A DNA stretch of 7,152 bases from Acidaminococcales bacterium (lineage in GTDB: Bacteria > Bacillota > Negativicutes > Acidaminococcales > JAISLQ01), in the NCBI GenBank assembly GCA_031275255.1, contig JAISPA010000165.1:1-7152 (forward strand). Direction: 5' to 3'. Of this stretch, positions 1 through 5,124 are shown piece after piece. The notes beneath the pieces are model-generated. The model was not told the origin of the DNA, made no database searches, and was given only the letters and a program-made list of their open reading frames with translations. Within the stretch, counting starts at the first letter, position 1. Every line of letters begins with the position of its first letter. The translations under genes and the position numbers were made by a program.

Positions 1-75
1 TTTGCTGCCGACTTTCGGCGGCATCAAGCTCTCTATCCGTTCCCACTCTTCATTTGTCAACTCATATTGTTTCAT
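1..75 (-). CDS. IS5-family transposase, N-terminal fragment (cut by window edge)
   Basis: Reading the minus strand from the ATG at 75-73 gives 25 codons that run off the left edge. The residues include YELTNEEWERIESLMPP, the characteristic opening of IS5-family (IS427-like) transposases, whose N-terminal domain usually reads 'YELTDEQWERIEPLLPP'. The protein would cut and paste the insertion sequence; its DDE catalytic residues lie outside the window. A GGGG run two bases before the ATG is a poorly spaced ribosome site. A promoter is visible just upstream, so the gene could be expressed. The start is only 39 bp from the thiD stop, so the IS end lies within that gap. The family call is from recall of the N-terminal pattern. 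Whether the full gene is intact cannot be seen. Confidence 0.82.
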   Translation of the reverse strand, partial: MKQYELTNEEWERIESLMPPKVGSK

Positions 76-82
76 TTCCCCT

Positions 83-111
83 TTTATACCACAAAATTTG
101 TTTTTAAACAA
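83..111 (-). promoter_or_regulatory. Candidate promoter of the left IS transposase
   Basis: On the minus strand, TTGTTT (111-106) and TATAAA (88-83) are separated by 17 bp. The start point would fall only a few bases before the ATG at 75, so the transcript would have almost no leader. The -35 box lies in the presumed terminal repeat, which is common in compact insertion sequences. The -35 hexamer matches the consensus poorly; the -10 box is good. Confidence 0.4.
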
Positions 112-118
112 GGCCTAG
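92..118. repeat. Presumed right-hand terminal repeat and junction of the left IS element
   Basis: Read inward from the right (minus strand) this stretch begins AGGCC, followed by GTTTAAAAACAA. A similar pattern, AGACC followed by GATTAAAAACAA, is read inward at the other IS fragment near 7003-7019. These look like related IS ends. The tetranucleotide CTAG at 115-118 lies at the junction and contains the thiD stop codon; IS5-type elements often target CTAR-like sites. The exact IS boundary and target duplication cannot be fixed without the other end of the element. Confidence 0.4.
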
Positions 119-924
119 TTCCGTTTTAAAACGCCGGCCTTTGCGTATAGGTCGTAAAAGTGATGAACCGGCCCATGCCCCTTGCCGATGTCCGGCGCGT
201 GCCGGATGGCGTCCGTAACGTACTCTTTGGCCTTGGCGGCGGCTTCCCTGACGCCATGGCCCAGTGCCAGGCAGGCGGCCAGGGCGGAAGAATAGGTACA
301 GCCCGTGCCGTGGGTATTTTGGGTATTTATGCGCTCACCACTGAAAGAATAATGGCGCGCGCCGTCAAAGAGAACATCGTCAGCGTCTCCCGCCGCGTGT
401 CCGCCTTTTACTATGACGTTTTTGCAGCCCATGCCGTGTATGATCTCGGCCGCTTTCCTCATGTCGGCGGGGTTTTTTATTTTCAGGCCGGCCAGCGCCT
501 CCGCTTCGGGGATGTTGGGCGTCAGCACGTCGGCGAGCGGCAGGACGGCGCGGACAAAAAAGGAAACGGCGTCCTCCCGCATCAGCGGAGCGCCTCCCTT
601 GGCGTACATCACGGGATCAATGACAACATGTTCCGGCGCGTAAAACAAGAGTTTTTTCGCCGTGGCCGCCATACATTCAGCCGAGGAAAGCATACCGACT
701 TTGACGGCGTCCGCGCCGATGTCCTCGAAAACCGCGTCTATTTGCTTTTCCACCATGTCCGGCGTAACGTCCTGTATGCCGATAACCCGCGTGGTATTTT
801 CAGCCACAACCGATACGATGACGCTCATGCCGAAAACGCCGAGCGCGGAAAAAGTCTTAAGATCGGCTTGCACGCCGGCGCCGCCGCTGCAGTCCGAGCC
901 GGCGATGGACAGAACTTTTTTCAT
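115..924 (-). CDS. thiD: Hydroxymethylpyrimidine/phosphomethylpyrimidine kinase ThiD
   Basis: This enzyme phosphorylates HMP and then HMP-P to HMP-PP, the pyrimidine precursor of thiamine, in the cytoplasm. From MKKVLSIAG the protein is 269 aa, the usual ThiD length. It shows the family's ribokinase-like signatures: GSDCSGGAGVQADLKT at residues 9-24 (pyrimidine site), LTPNIPEAE near the middle, and NTHGTGC at about 203-209, the ATP anion hole with the conserved Cys209. I chose the ATG at 924 because the family normally begins with M-K-K-x-L-x-I-A-G-S-D. An in-frame GTG at 936 has a slightly better upstream GCGGGA element and is the alternative. No convincing Shine-Dalgarno sequence precedes the ATG. 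No thi-box or TPP riboswitch was found upstream, and no other thi gene is in the window. The TAG stop lies at the IS junction, so the last few residues could have been altered by the insertion, though the length argues the gene is functional. Confidence 0.93.
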   Translation of the reverse strand: MKKVLSIAGSDCSGGAGVQADLKTFSALGVFGMSVIVSVVAENTTRVIGIQDVTPDMVEKQIDAVFEDIGADAVKVGMLSSAECMAATAKKLLFYAPEHVVIDPVMYAKGGAPLMREDAVSFFVRAVLPLADVLTPNIPEAEALAGLKIKNPADMRKAAEIIHGMGCKNVIVKGGHAAGDADDVLFDGARHYSFSGERINTQNTHGTGCTYSSALAACLALGHGVREAAAKAKEYVTDAIRHAPDIGKGHGPVHHFYDLYAKAGVLKRN

Positions 925-1063
925 CGAAAATCGCACAGGATGGTCCCGCCCTGCCAGCGGCGGGAAAAACGTGCTTCCTCCTTCTTTGTTGTTTTCGGCG
1001 ATCGGTTTGCCGCGCCGCTTTGCAGGGGAAATATTCGTTCCCCGTTCCCCCTGCCGCTTTGGG

Positions 1064-1113
1064 GCAGAATGCTTGCCATCCGTGGCGCATTCTGCATTCG
1101 GCCATCCATGGCC
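1064..1113. repeat. Double-hairpin element, copy A
   Basis: Two adjacent hairpins. Hairpin 1 pairs GCAGAATGC (1064-1072) with GCATTCTGC (1087-1095). Inside it is the core GCCATCCGTGGC (1075-1086), itself a 4-bp stem with a TCCG loop. Hairpin 2 is GGCCA-TCCA-TGGCC (1100-1113). Aligned without gaps to copy B exactly 200 bp to the right, 34 of 50 bases match, and the differences in the stems are mostly compensatory. Orientation and function are unknown. Confidence 0.65.
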
Positions 1114-1255
1114 AGCAAAAACGGGAGCGAATTGACCGAGGTCGTTGCCGTTTCTTAGCGAAGCCGGGAAATAGGGATTTTACTGTTTGAGCAAAGCGAG
1201 CATAATACTGCCCCCCGGCTGAAACCATGGCATCTTTGCGGCCGGTTTGCCACGC

Positions 1256-1329
1256 GGGCGAGGGCCGGACGATAGCCGTCCGTGGCGTGTCCGGCATTTA
1301 TCCATCCTTGGATTGCACAAGCCTCGCCC
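1256..1329. repeat. Double-hairpin element, copy B, enclosed by an 8-bp stem
   Basis: Hairpin 1 pairs GCCGGAC (1264-1270) with GTCCGGC (1289-1295) around the core GCCGTCCGTGGC (1275-1286). Hairpin 2 is ATCCA-TCCT-TGGAT (1300-1313). Unlike copy A, both are enclosed by GGGCGAGG (1256-1263) pairing perfectly with CCTCGCCC (1322-1329), which would make a three-way junction if folded as single strand. The right end, CCTCGCCCCTACGG, resembles from memory the dispersed GGGCGA...TCGCCCCTACG palindromes found in many Firmicutes and cyanobacterial genomes. One core pair is G-T on the plus strand, which slightly favours a plus-strand product. Confidence 0.6.
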
Positions 1330-1382
1330 CTACGGACATCGCGCCTGCGTATTTCGCCGCGCCGGGCGGCAAACCCTCCCAC

Positions 1383-2288
1383 TCAATTATACGAAACGGT
1401 TTTTACGCCGTTTTTGTGGAAAAACTCTCTGGCCTCCTCTATAGCCGGCGCCGTTGGCGCCCTGTATTGGTGAAATTCCCGCTCTTTGCCCAAAGCCCTG
1501 TACTTTTCCTTCCCTAAATCATGGTAGGGCAAAAGTTCCGCCGCAGCGCCGGGCAGGTGGCTTTTCATAAAAGAAGCGGTCGCCTGCAGGTTCTCTTCGG
1601 TAAAATTCAAATCCGGCACGCAAGGCACGCGGACGGTAAGCGGCATCCCCGCTTTAAAGAGCCTGACCGCGTTTTTTAAGATAAGGACGTTGTCCCGGCC
1701 GGTGAAAACCAGATGTTTTTCCCTGTCCATACATTTCAGGTCGAAAAAAACATGGCGGAAAAAAGAAAAGACGTCCGCCGCCTCCGCCCAGGGGAAAAAT
1801 CCCGCAGTTTCCAGCCAGAGGTCTAACCCCGCCCGGAAAAGTTCCTCCGCCAGACGCCGGAGAAAGGGCAACTGAAACAAAGGCTCCCCGCCGGAAAAAG
1901 TAACCCCGCCGCCGGAATAACGGAAAAACACTTCTTCTCTTTGCATTTTTTTGACTATTTCCGCAACGCTCATAGTTTGGCCCAATACACGCAAAGCCCC
2001 CCGGGGGCATATCTTTGCGCAAAGGCCGCAGGCGCGGCATTTTTCCCGCCCGCCGCCCGCGCCGGGGAAAATTCCTTGCGGACAGGCGCCCTGGCAGGCG
2101 CGGCAGCCGGAACATTTATCTTCATAATAAACCAGCTTGGGGGTACAAGTCCAGGTTTCGGGATTGGCGCACCAGCGGCAGCGCAGCGGACAGCCCGGCA
2201 GAAAAACCACCGTCCGCACCCCCTCCCCGTCGTGCGGGGAGAAACTTTGCAGTTGCAGCACCCAGCCTTTGCCGGCGTATTTTGCCAT
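1383..2288 (-). CDS. Glycyl radical enzyme activating enzyme (radical SAM, ferredoxin-like insert)
   Basis: A 301-aa radical SAM activase. It reductively cleaves S-adenosylmethionine and abstracts a hydrogen from the glycine of its partner GRE, creating the glycyl radical under anaerobic conditions. The cluster motif is C33-x3-C37-x2-C40 (GCPLRCRWC). Two further four-cysteine clusters follow: C59/C62/C65/C69 and C84/C87/C90/C94. This insert with two extra [4Fe-4S] sites is typical of activases for non-PFL enzymes such as glycerol dehydratase or hydroxyphenylacetate decarboxylase, and is absent from PFL-activase itself. SGGEP at 132-136 is the SAM-binding GGE motif. The ATG follows the GRE stop by 9 bp, with GGCGGCG as a ribosome site, so the two genes form one operon. 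The length is normal and no key residue is missing. The specific target is inferred from adjacency. Confidence 0.95.
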   Translation of the reverse strand: MAKYAGKGWVLQLQSFSPHDGEGVRTVVFLPGCPLRCRWCANPETWTCTPKLVYYEDKCSGCRACQGACPQGIFPGAGGGREKCRACGLCAKICPRGALRVLGQTMSVAEIVKKMQREEVFFRYSGGGVTFSGGEPLFQLPFLRRLAEELFRAGLDLWLETAGFFPWAEAADVFSFFRHVFFDLKCMDREKHLVFTGRDNVLILKNAVRLFKAGMPLTVRVPCVPDLNFTEENLQATASFMKSHLPGAAAELLPYHDLGKEKYRALGKEREFHQYRAPTAPAIEEAREFFHKNGVKTVSYN

Positions 2289-2297
2289 AACGCCGCC

Positions 2298-4670
2298 TCA
2301 AAAACTGTTGTGGGCGTTCCGGGCAATGATCGCCTCCTGCATCTGCGGCGAGAGATTAATAAATTGCGTGCTGTACCCGGCCACCCGCACCAAAAGGTCT
2401 TTGTACATTTCCGGCGCGGCCTGGGCTTTGCGCATGGTTTCGGTGGAAACGGTATTAAACTGCACATGAAAAGCGCCCAGAGAGAAATAGGCTCTGATCA
2501 GAGCGCCCAGGTTCCGCCGGCCGCGGCTGGTCGCGAGCAGATCTTCCCCCAGCCGGAGATTGAGCAGCGTGCCCCCTGTGTGCACGTCGTGGTTGATTTT
2601 GCCGCTGGAGCGCATGGCGGCGAGCGGACTTTCCACATCGCTGCCGGCGAAAGGGGAAACCCCTTCCGTCAGGGGTTGCCTGGCCTTACGGCCGCAAGGC
2701 GTAGCCCCGATCACCCTGCCGGTGGGTATATAGTTGGAAATGCCCATAAAAGCCGTGTTGAAAGGCTGGCCGAAAATATCCCTGTAAGCGCGCGTTTCCC
2801 GGTAATAATAGTTGGAAATGTCTACGGCGATCCTGTCCACATAGTCGTCGTCGTTCCCGTACTTGGGCGCACCGAGCGCCCGGCGGCGCAAGAGATCAAA
2901 CCCTTCCCAGTCCGCGCCGAGCGCGGCGTCCAATTCCGCCATCGTCATTGCCTTCTCCGCAAAAACCAGTTTTTTGACGGCGGCCAAAGAGTTGGCCGTT
3001 ATGGCGAGGCCGATGCCTGTCAATACCGGCCCTACCCTGTAATGGGCGCCCCCCTGGCTTAAGTCTACGCCATTTTGCAGGCAGTCGTCAACACAGGCGG
3101 ACAAAAATGGCCTTGGCGCCATTTCCGCGTGCAGCCTTTGCGCCGCTATGGACGCGGCCACCGAGTGCCTGATCAGGTTGCGGAATTGGCGGAGAAAGGC
3201 TTGCCACACTTCTTCATAGCTCTTGAAAGACGCCGCGGGGTTTTCCGCAAGGCCCATGAGTTCCCCCGTCAGACGGCTTTCCCCTTCATTCAGGGCGTAC
3301 TCCAGGGCGGCGGCGAAGTTTACGTTGACGGCGGAAGTCCATTCCCCCGTCTTGCGAAAATGCGGCACCACGCAGCCGCAATTGCTCCAATCACGGGCGT
3401 CTTCCGGCTCATAACCGGCCTGCAGCAGCATCTGCGTGCCGGCCTGGTCGTTGTGGATAGCGGGAAACCCGGTGCCGGTTGCGACCAGATCGCAAACCGC
3501 CGACAAAAATTCCGGCGGGCAGTCGCTGTGAATACGCACGCTGAGGCCGGGCTGATGGGTGCGCACGCTGTCCGTGGCTTTCAGGCAAAGGTAGGACAAA
3601 GCGTTGGCGGCGTCAAACCCGTCCCGGGTCTTGCCGCCCAAAGTCAGGTTCTGGAATTGATTGTAGCCGGCGAAAAAACCCGCCGTATTGGAAGATATCG
3701 TCCAGACCCATTCCGAAAGTTTGAGCCACAGGGCTTCCACCAGCTCTTGCGCACCCTCTTCCGTTAAAGCGCCTTTTTTCAGATCGGCCTCGTAATAAGG
3801 GTACATATATTGGTCGAAACGCCCCAGATTGAGCGCCAGGGGATTTTCCGCGATGATGCCCCCCAACTGGGTAAACCAGACAAACTGCACCGCTTCGTGA
3901 AAAGAACGGGGCGGGTGTTCCGGCACGCGCCCGCACACTTTCGCTATGGCGAGAAGTTCCCGCCGCCTGCCCGCGTCCCGGCTCGCGGCCGCTTCTTCCC
4001 TGGCCTTGTCCGCGTATTTTTGCGCGAGAGCGATGATCCCGTCTGAGATGAGAATGATCGCCTTGTAAAAATCGATGCGGGGCAAATCCTCCGGCTTCGC
4101 CTGGTCGCAGGCTTCTAAGCGTTCGGCGGCCTCCTGGCGGATACCGCCGAATCCTTTCACAAAAAGAATATCCTGATAGTCCGGGGTTATCTCCCCGACG
4201 GCTTGCCGCCACTTGGAATCGTTATCAATGATCCCCGTGTCTACGGCCAGCAAAGCGGTATCTTCCGGCAAGCGGGCCAAAAAGGCTTCTTCCAGCGACT
4301 GGTTTTCCCAATAGGGAAAAATATGCGCGCGGATAAAGGCCCGGTCTTCGGCGCTGATTTCGTAAGGGTCCTGCGGGCGCTTGTCAAAAGCGTCCATCTC
4401 TTTGTCCACCCAGCGCCAGGAAAATTCCGGCGTCAAAATGCCGCTTCGCCGGAATTTGCCCGCCGTTCCCACAACAAGCTCGTCGGCGAAAATCTCCACG
4501 GCAAATTCCCGGCAAAAGTCATGGAAAGCCTGCGCCCGGCGGATGATAACCGCCTGCCCCACGGTTCTGCGGTGAGATTCCGTGAAGATGCGGGCCCTTT
4601 CGTAACAGATGGAAGGTTTGCTGTTTAAGTATCCCTGGCGCAGCCTTTCGATACGGGGAGTAACGCTCAT
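2298..4670 (-). CDS. Glycyl radical enzyme of unassigned substrate (PFL/diol-dehydratase-like)
   Basis: A 790-aa protein of the usual GRE length (glycerol dehydratase-type proteins are near 790). The PFL-like barrel domain fills roughly residues 1-655, and the glycyl radical domain roughly 670-775. RVAGYSTQF at 762-770 marks Gly765 as the radical site. Cys433, in NCGCVVPHF (430-438), is the expected thiyl cysteine. GVSPFAGSD at 670-678 is a conserved active-site loop. Residue 435 is Val where dehydratases, choline lyase and sulfolyases have a catalytic Glu (GCVEP), and an extra Cys431 sits two residues before the thiyl cysteine. There is no GRE small subunit gene nearby, as in benzylsuccinate synthase or HPA decarboxylase systems. 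The ATG at 4670 has GGGAGG 9 bp upstream. The activase follows immediately. The family is certain; the reaction is not. An arylacetate-type decarboxylase, an addition enzyme or an undescribed class are all open. Confidence 0.94.
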   Translation of the reverse strand: MSVTPRIERLRQGYLNSKPSICYERARIFTESHRRTVGQAVIIRRAQAFHDFCREFAVEIFADELVVGTAGKFRRSGILTPEFSWRWVDKEMDAFDKRPQDPYEISAEDRAFIRAHIFPYWENQSLEEAFLARLPEDTALLAVDTGIIDNDSKWRQAVGEITPDYQDILFVKGFGGIRQEAAERLEACDQAKPEDLPRIDFYKAIILISDGIIALAQKYADKAREEAAASRDAGRRRELLAIAKVCGRVPEHPPRSFHEAVQFVWFTQLGGIIAENPLALNLGRFDQYMYPYYEADLKKGALTEEGAQELVEALWLKLSEWVWTISSNTAGFFAGYNQFQNLTLGGKTRDGFDAANALSYLCLKATDSVRTHQPGLSVRIHSDCPPEFLSAVCDLVATGTGFPAIHNDQAGTQMLLQAGYEPEDARDWSNCGCVVPHFRKTGEWTSAVNVNFAAALEYALNEGESRLTGELMGLAENPAASFKSYEEVWQAFLRQFRNLIRHSVAASIAAQRLHAEMAPRPFLSACVDDCLQNGVDLSQGGAHYRVGPVLTGIGLAITANSLAAVKKLVFAEKAMTMAELDAALGADWEGFDLLRRRALGAPKYGNDDDYVDRIAVDISNYYYRETRAYRDIFGQPFNTAFMGISNYIPTGRVIGATPCGRKARQPLTEGVSPFAGSDVESPLAAMRSSGKINHDVHTGGTLLNLRLGEDLLATSRGRRNLGALIRAYFSLGAFHVQFNTVSTETMRKAQAAPEMYKDLLVRVAGYSTQFINLSPQMQEAIIARNAHNSF

Positions 4671-4679
4671 AATCTTTTG

Positions 4680-4685
4680 CCTCCC
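4680..4685 (-). promoter_or_regulatory. Ribosome binding site of the GRE gene
   Basis: GGGAGG on the minus strand, 9 bp before the ATG at 4670. It supports this start over internal ATGs. Confidence 0.75.
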
Positions 4686-4690
4686 GAAAA

Positions 4691-4723
4691 TATGTTATAA
4701 CGCACACAATACATTATAACATA
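4691..4723. promoter_or_regulatory. Perfect 10-bp inverted repeat over the GRE promoter (candidate operator)
   Basis: TATGTTATAA (4691-4700) and TTATAACATA (4714-4723) are exact reverse complements separated by 13 bp. The right arm overlaps the -10 box and the left arm lies just downstream of the predicted start point near 4706. That is the classic position for a repressor. GTTATAAC at 4694-4701 is also palindromic on its own, so two separate sites of the TTATAAC type (4695-4701 and 4714-4720) are an alternative reading. No regulator gene is in the window. Confidence 0.5.
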
Positions 4724-4741
4724 CAAAAGACAGGATAACAA
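4713..4741 (-). promoter_or_regulatory. Sigma-70-type promoter of the GRE-activase operon
   Basis: On the minus strand, TTGTTA (4741-4736) and a perfect TATAAT (4718-4713) are separated by 17 bp. Transcription would begin near 4706, giving a leader of about 35 bases before the GRE ATG. No other comparable promoter lies between this and the gene. Confidence 0.7.
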
Positions 4742-4761
4742 TGAAATTCGCCGGCGCGGCA

Positions 4762-4792
4762 GGGCAATTGAAAATTGCAAGTTAATTTGCCC
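4762..4792. repeat. Compound dyad upstream of the GRE promoter (IS30-type end or regulator site)
   Basis: GGGCAA (4762-4767) and TTGCCC (4787-4792) form an inverted repeat with palindromic TTGCAA (4775-4780) near the centre. A small hairpin, GCAATT-GAA-AATTGC (4764-4778), lies within it. It sits about 56-86 bp upstream of the predicted GRE start point, where an activator could bind. It also lies just beyond the stop codon of the apparent IS30 tail, where that element's terminal repeat should be. The IS end is the slightly likelier reading. Confidence 0.4.
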
Positions 4793-4814
4793 ACAATAGT
4801 TTTATCCACTTACA

Positions 4815-4877
4815 TTAAGCCGTCCTGTAAACAACGTCGGCGGTTTTGTACCCGAACATCCTCCTTGGGTAGTTGCT
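4815..4877 (-). pseudogene. Remnant of an IS30-family transposase, C-terminal tail only
   Basis: On the minus strand the codons ending at the TAA (4817-4815) read LSNYPRRMFGYKTADVVYRTA. This resembles the C-terminus of IS30-family transposases, which usually ends with a 'NNRPRKxLGYKTPxEVF' pattern. The open frame continues upstream to 5099, but that part has no IS30 character and overlaps two terminator hairpins, so the fragment is probably only 20-25 codons. It would be a relic that can no longer move. The match is short and from memory, so moderate confidence only. Confidence 0.45.
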
Positions 4878-4887
4878 CAAAAGCAAC
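4872..4887. repeat. Small perfect hairpin
   Basis: GTTGCT-CAAA-AGCAAC, a 6-bp stem with a 4-base loop, lies just upstream of the plus-strand promoter. It is at the inner edge of the apparent IS30 remnant. No T run follows, so it is not a terminator; function unknown. Confidence 0.35.
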
Positions 4888-4908
4888 AATATTGTTTGCC
4901 ACGCCCCC

Positions 4909-4937
4909 TTGACAAGCCTCAAGCGTTTGTGTAAAAT
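4909..4937 (+). promoter_or_regulatory. Strong sigma-70-type promoter facing right
   Basis: A perfect -35 box TTGACA (4909-4914) and TAAAAT (4932-4937) are separated by exactly 17 bp. Transcription would start near 4944. No gene follows directly; the transcript would run into a short structured RNA and two terminators. Confidence 0.7.
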
Positions 4938-4943
4938 AACCGT

Positions 4944-5044
4944 AAAGGTAAGTTTGCCGCCCTTACCATGCGGCGACCAAAAAAATAAATACAGCGCGAA
5001 CCGGGAAGGTAACAGACTATAAATAATGTTACCTTCCGTTTTTT
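4944..5044 (+). ncRNA. Candidate small structured RNA or attenuated leader (about 100 nt)
   Basis: Bounded by the strong promoter at 4909-4937 and the terminator ending at 5044. The 5' part can form GGTAAG (4947-4952) with CTTACC (4962-4967). The loop segment GCCGC (4956-4960) can also pair with GCGGC (4970-4974). The two stems are either alternatives or a tight H-type pseudoknot; the second linker (AT) is very short for a true pseudoknot. The 3' part has an A-rich linker and then the terminator stem. TTACC at 4963-4967 could also pair with GGTAA at 5008-5012 in the terminator arm, which would allow a switch. It matches no riboswitch consensus I can recall. It could be a free-standing sRNA, or a leader controlling read-through towards the symporter 480 bp further on. 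Confidence 0.5.
5004..5044 (+). terminator. Rho-independent terminator 1
   Basis: GGAAGGTAAC (5004-5013) pairs perfectly with GTTACCTTCC (5028-5037) across a 14-base loop, followed by a T run at 5039-5044. The T run is on the plus strand side only, so it ends rightward transcripts. Confidence 0.85.
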
Positions 5045-5055
5045 GTCTATCCAGT

Positions 5056-5081
5056 AAGTACGGGCTGTTCCGTACTTTTTT
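5056..5081 (+). terminator. Rho-independent terminator 2
   Basis: AAGTACGG (5056-5063) pairs perfectly with CCGTACTT (5070-5077) across the 6-base loop GCTGTT, and six Ts run to 5081. It starts 12 bp after the first terminator and has the same polarity, making a tandem stop. Confidence 0.8.
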
Positions 5082-5093
5082 GTTTTGCCGTTT

Positions 5094-5122
5094 TTGCAAA
5101 TGTTTTGTGCTTAAAATAAAAA
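5094..5122 (+). promoter_or_regulatory. Weak candidate promoter for the symporter gene
   Basis: TTGCAA (5094-5099) and TAAAAA (5117-5122) are separated by 17 bp, immediately after the tandem terminators. The -10 box lacks the final T. If used, the symporter mRNA would have a leader of nearly 400 bases. No better promoter was found closer to the gene. Confidence 0.25.
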
Positions 5123-5124
5123 AA

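Larger units (their letters stand above)
925..1382. other. Hairpin-rich intergenic region between the activase gene and thiD
   Basis: About 450 bp without a convincing gene. Short open frames here run through strong inverted repeats and resemble no family I know. The region holds many dyads: GGGGAA/TTCCCC (1025-1043), two related hairpin pairs at 1064-1113 and 1264-1313, an 8-bp closing stem at 1256-1263/1322-1329, and GCCGC/GCGGC (1356-1370). None is followed by a T run on the minus strand, so no classical terminator for the GRE operon was seen. The sequence CGGTTTGCC occurs at 1004, 1243 and again at 5302. A weak minus-strand -10-like TAAAAT lies at 1182-1177 without a good -35 box. The stretch looks like an accumulation of small palindromic repeats. 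Confidence 0.6.

Noticed and set aside
921..1118. Minus-strand 65-codon frame whose TGA overlaps the thiD ATG (ATGA)
   Set aside because: The overlap suggests translational coupling, but the frame runs through the copy A hairpins, has no convincing family match, and its composition reflects the repeats.
160..1158. Long plus-strand open frame (332 aa) opposite thiD
   Set aside because: It is the antisense shadow of thiD, a strongly matched family member, and its translation resembles no protein family.
925..1382. Possible TPP riboswitch controlling thiD
   Set aside because: The thi-box core (CTGAGA and the ACCTGAACCGG-type segment) was looked for on the minus strand and not found.
1941..3767. 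Long plus-strand frames (373 and 230 aa) opposite the GRE operon
   Set aside because: They are antisense to the clearly conserved GRE and activase genes. High G+C removes stop codons in these frames.
4815..5099. Minus-strand 94-codon frame taken as a whole gene
   Set aside because: It crosses two Rho-independent terminators and the strong plus-strand promoter. Only its last 20-odd codons resemble a transposase.
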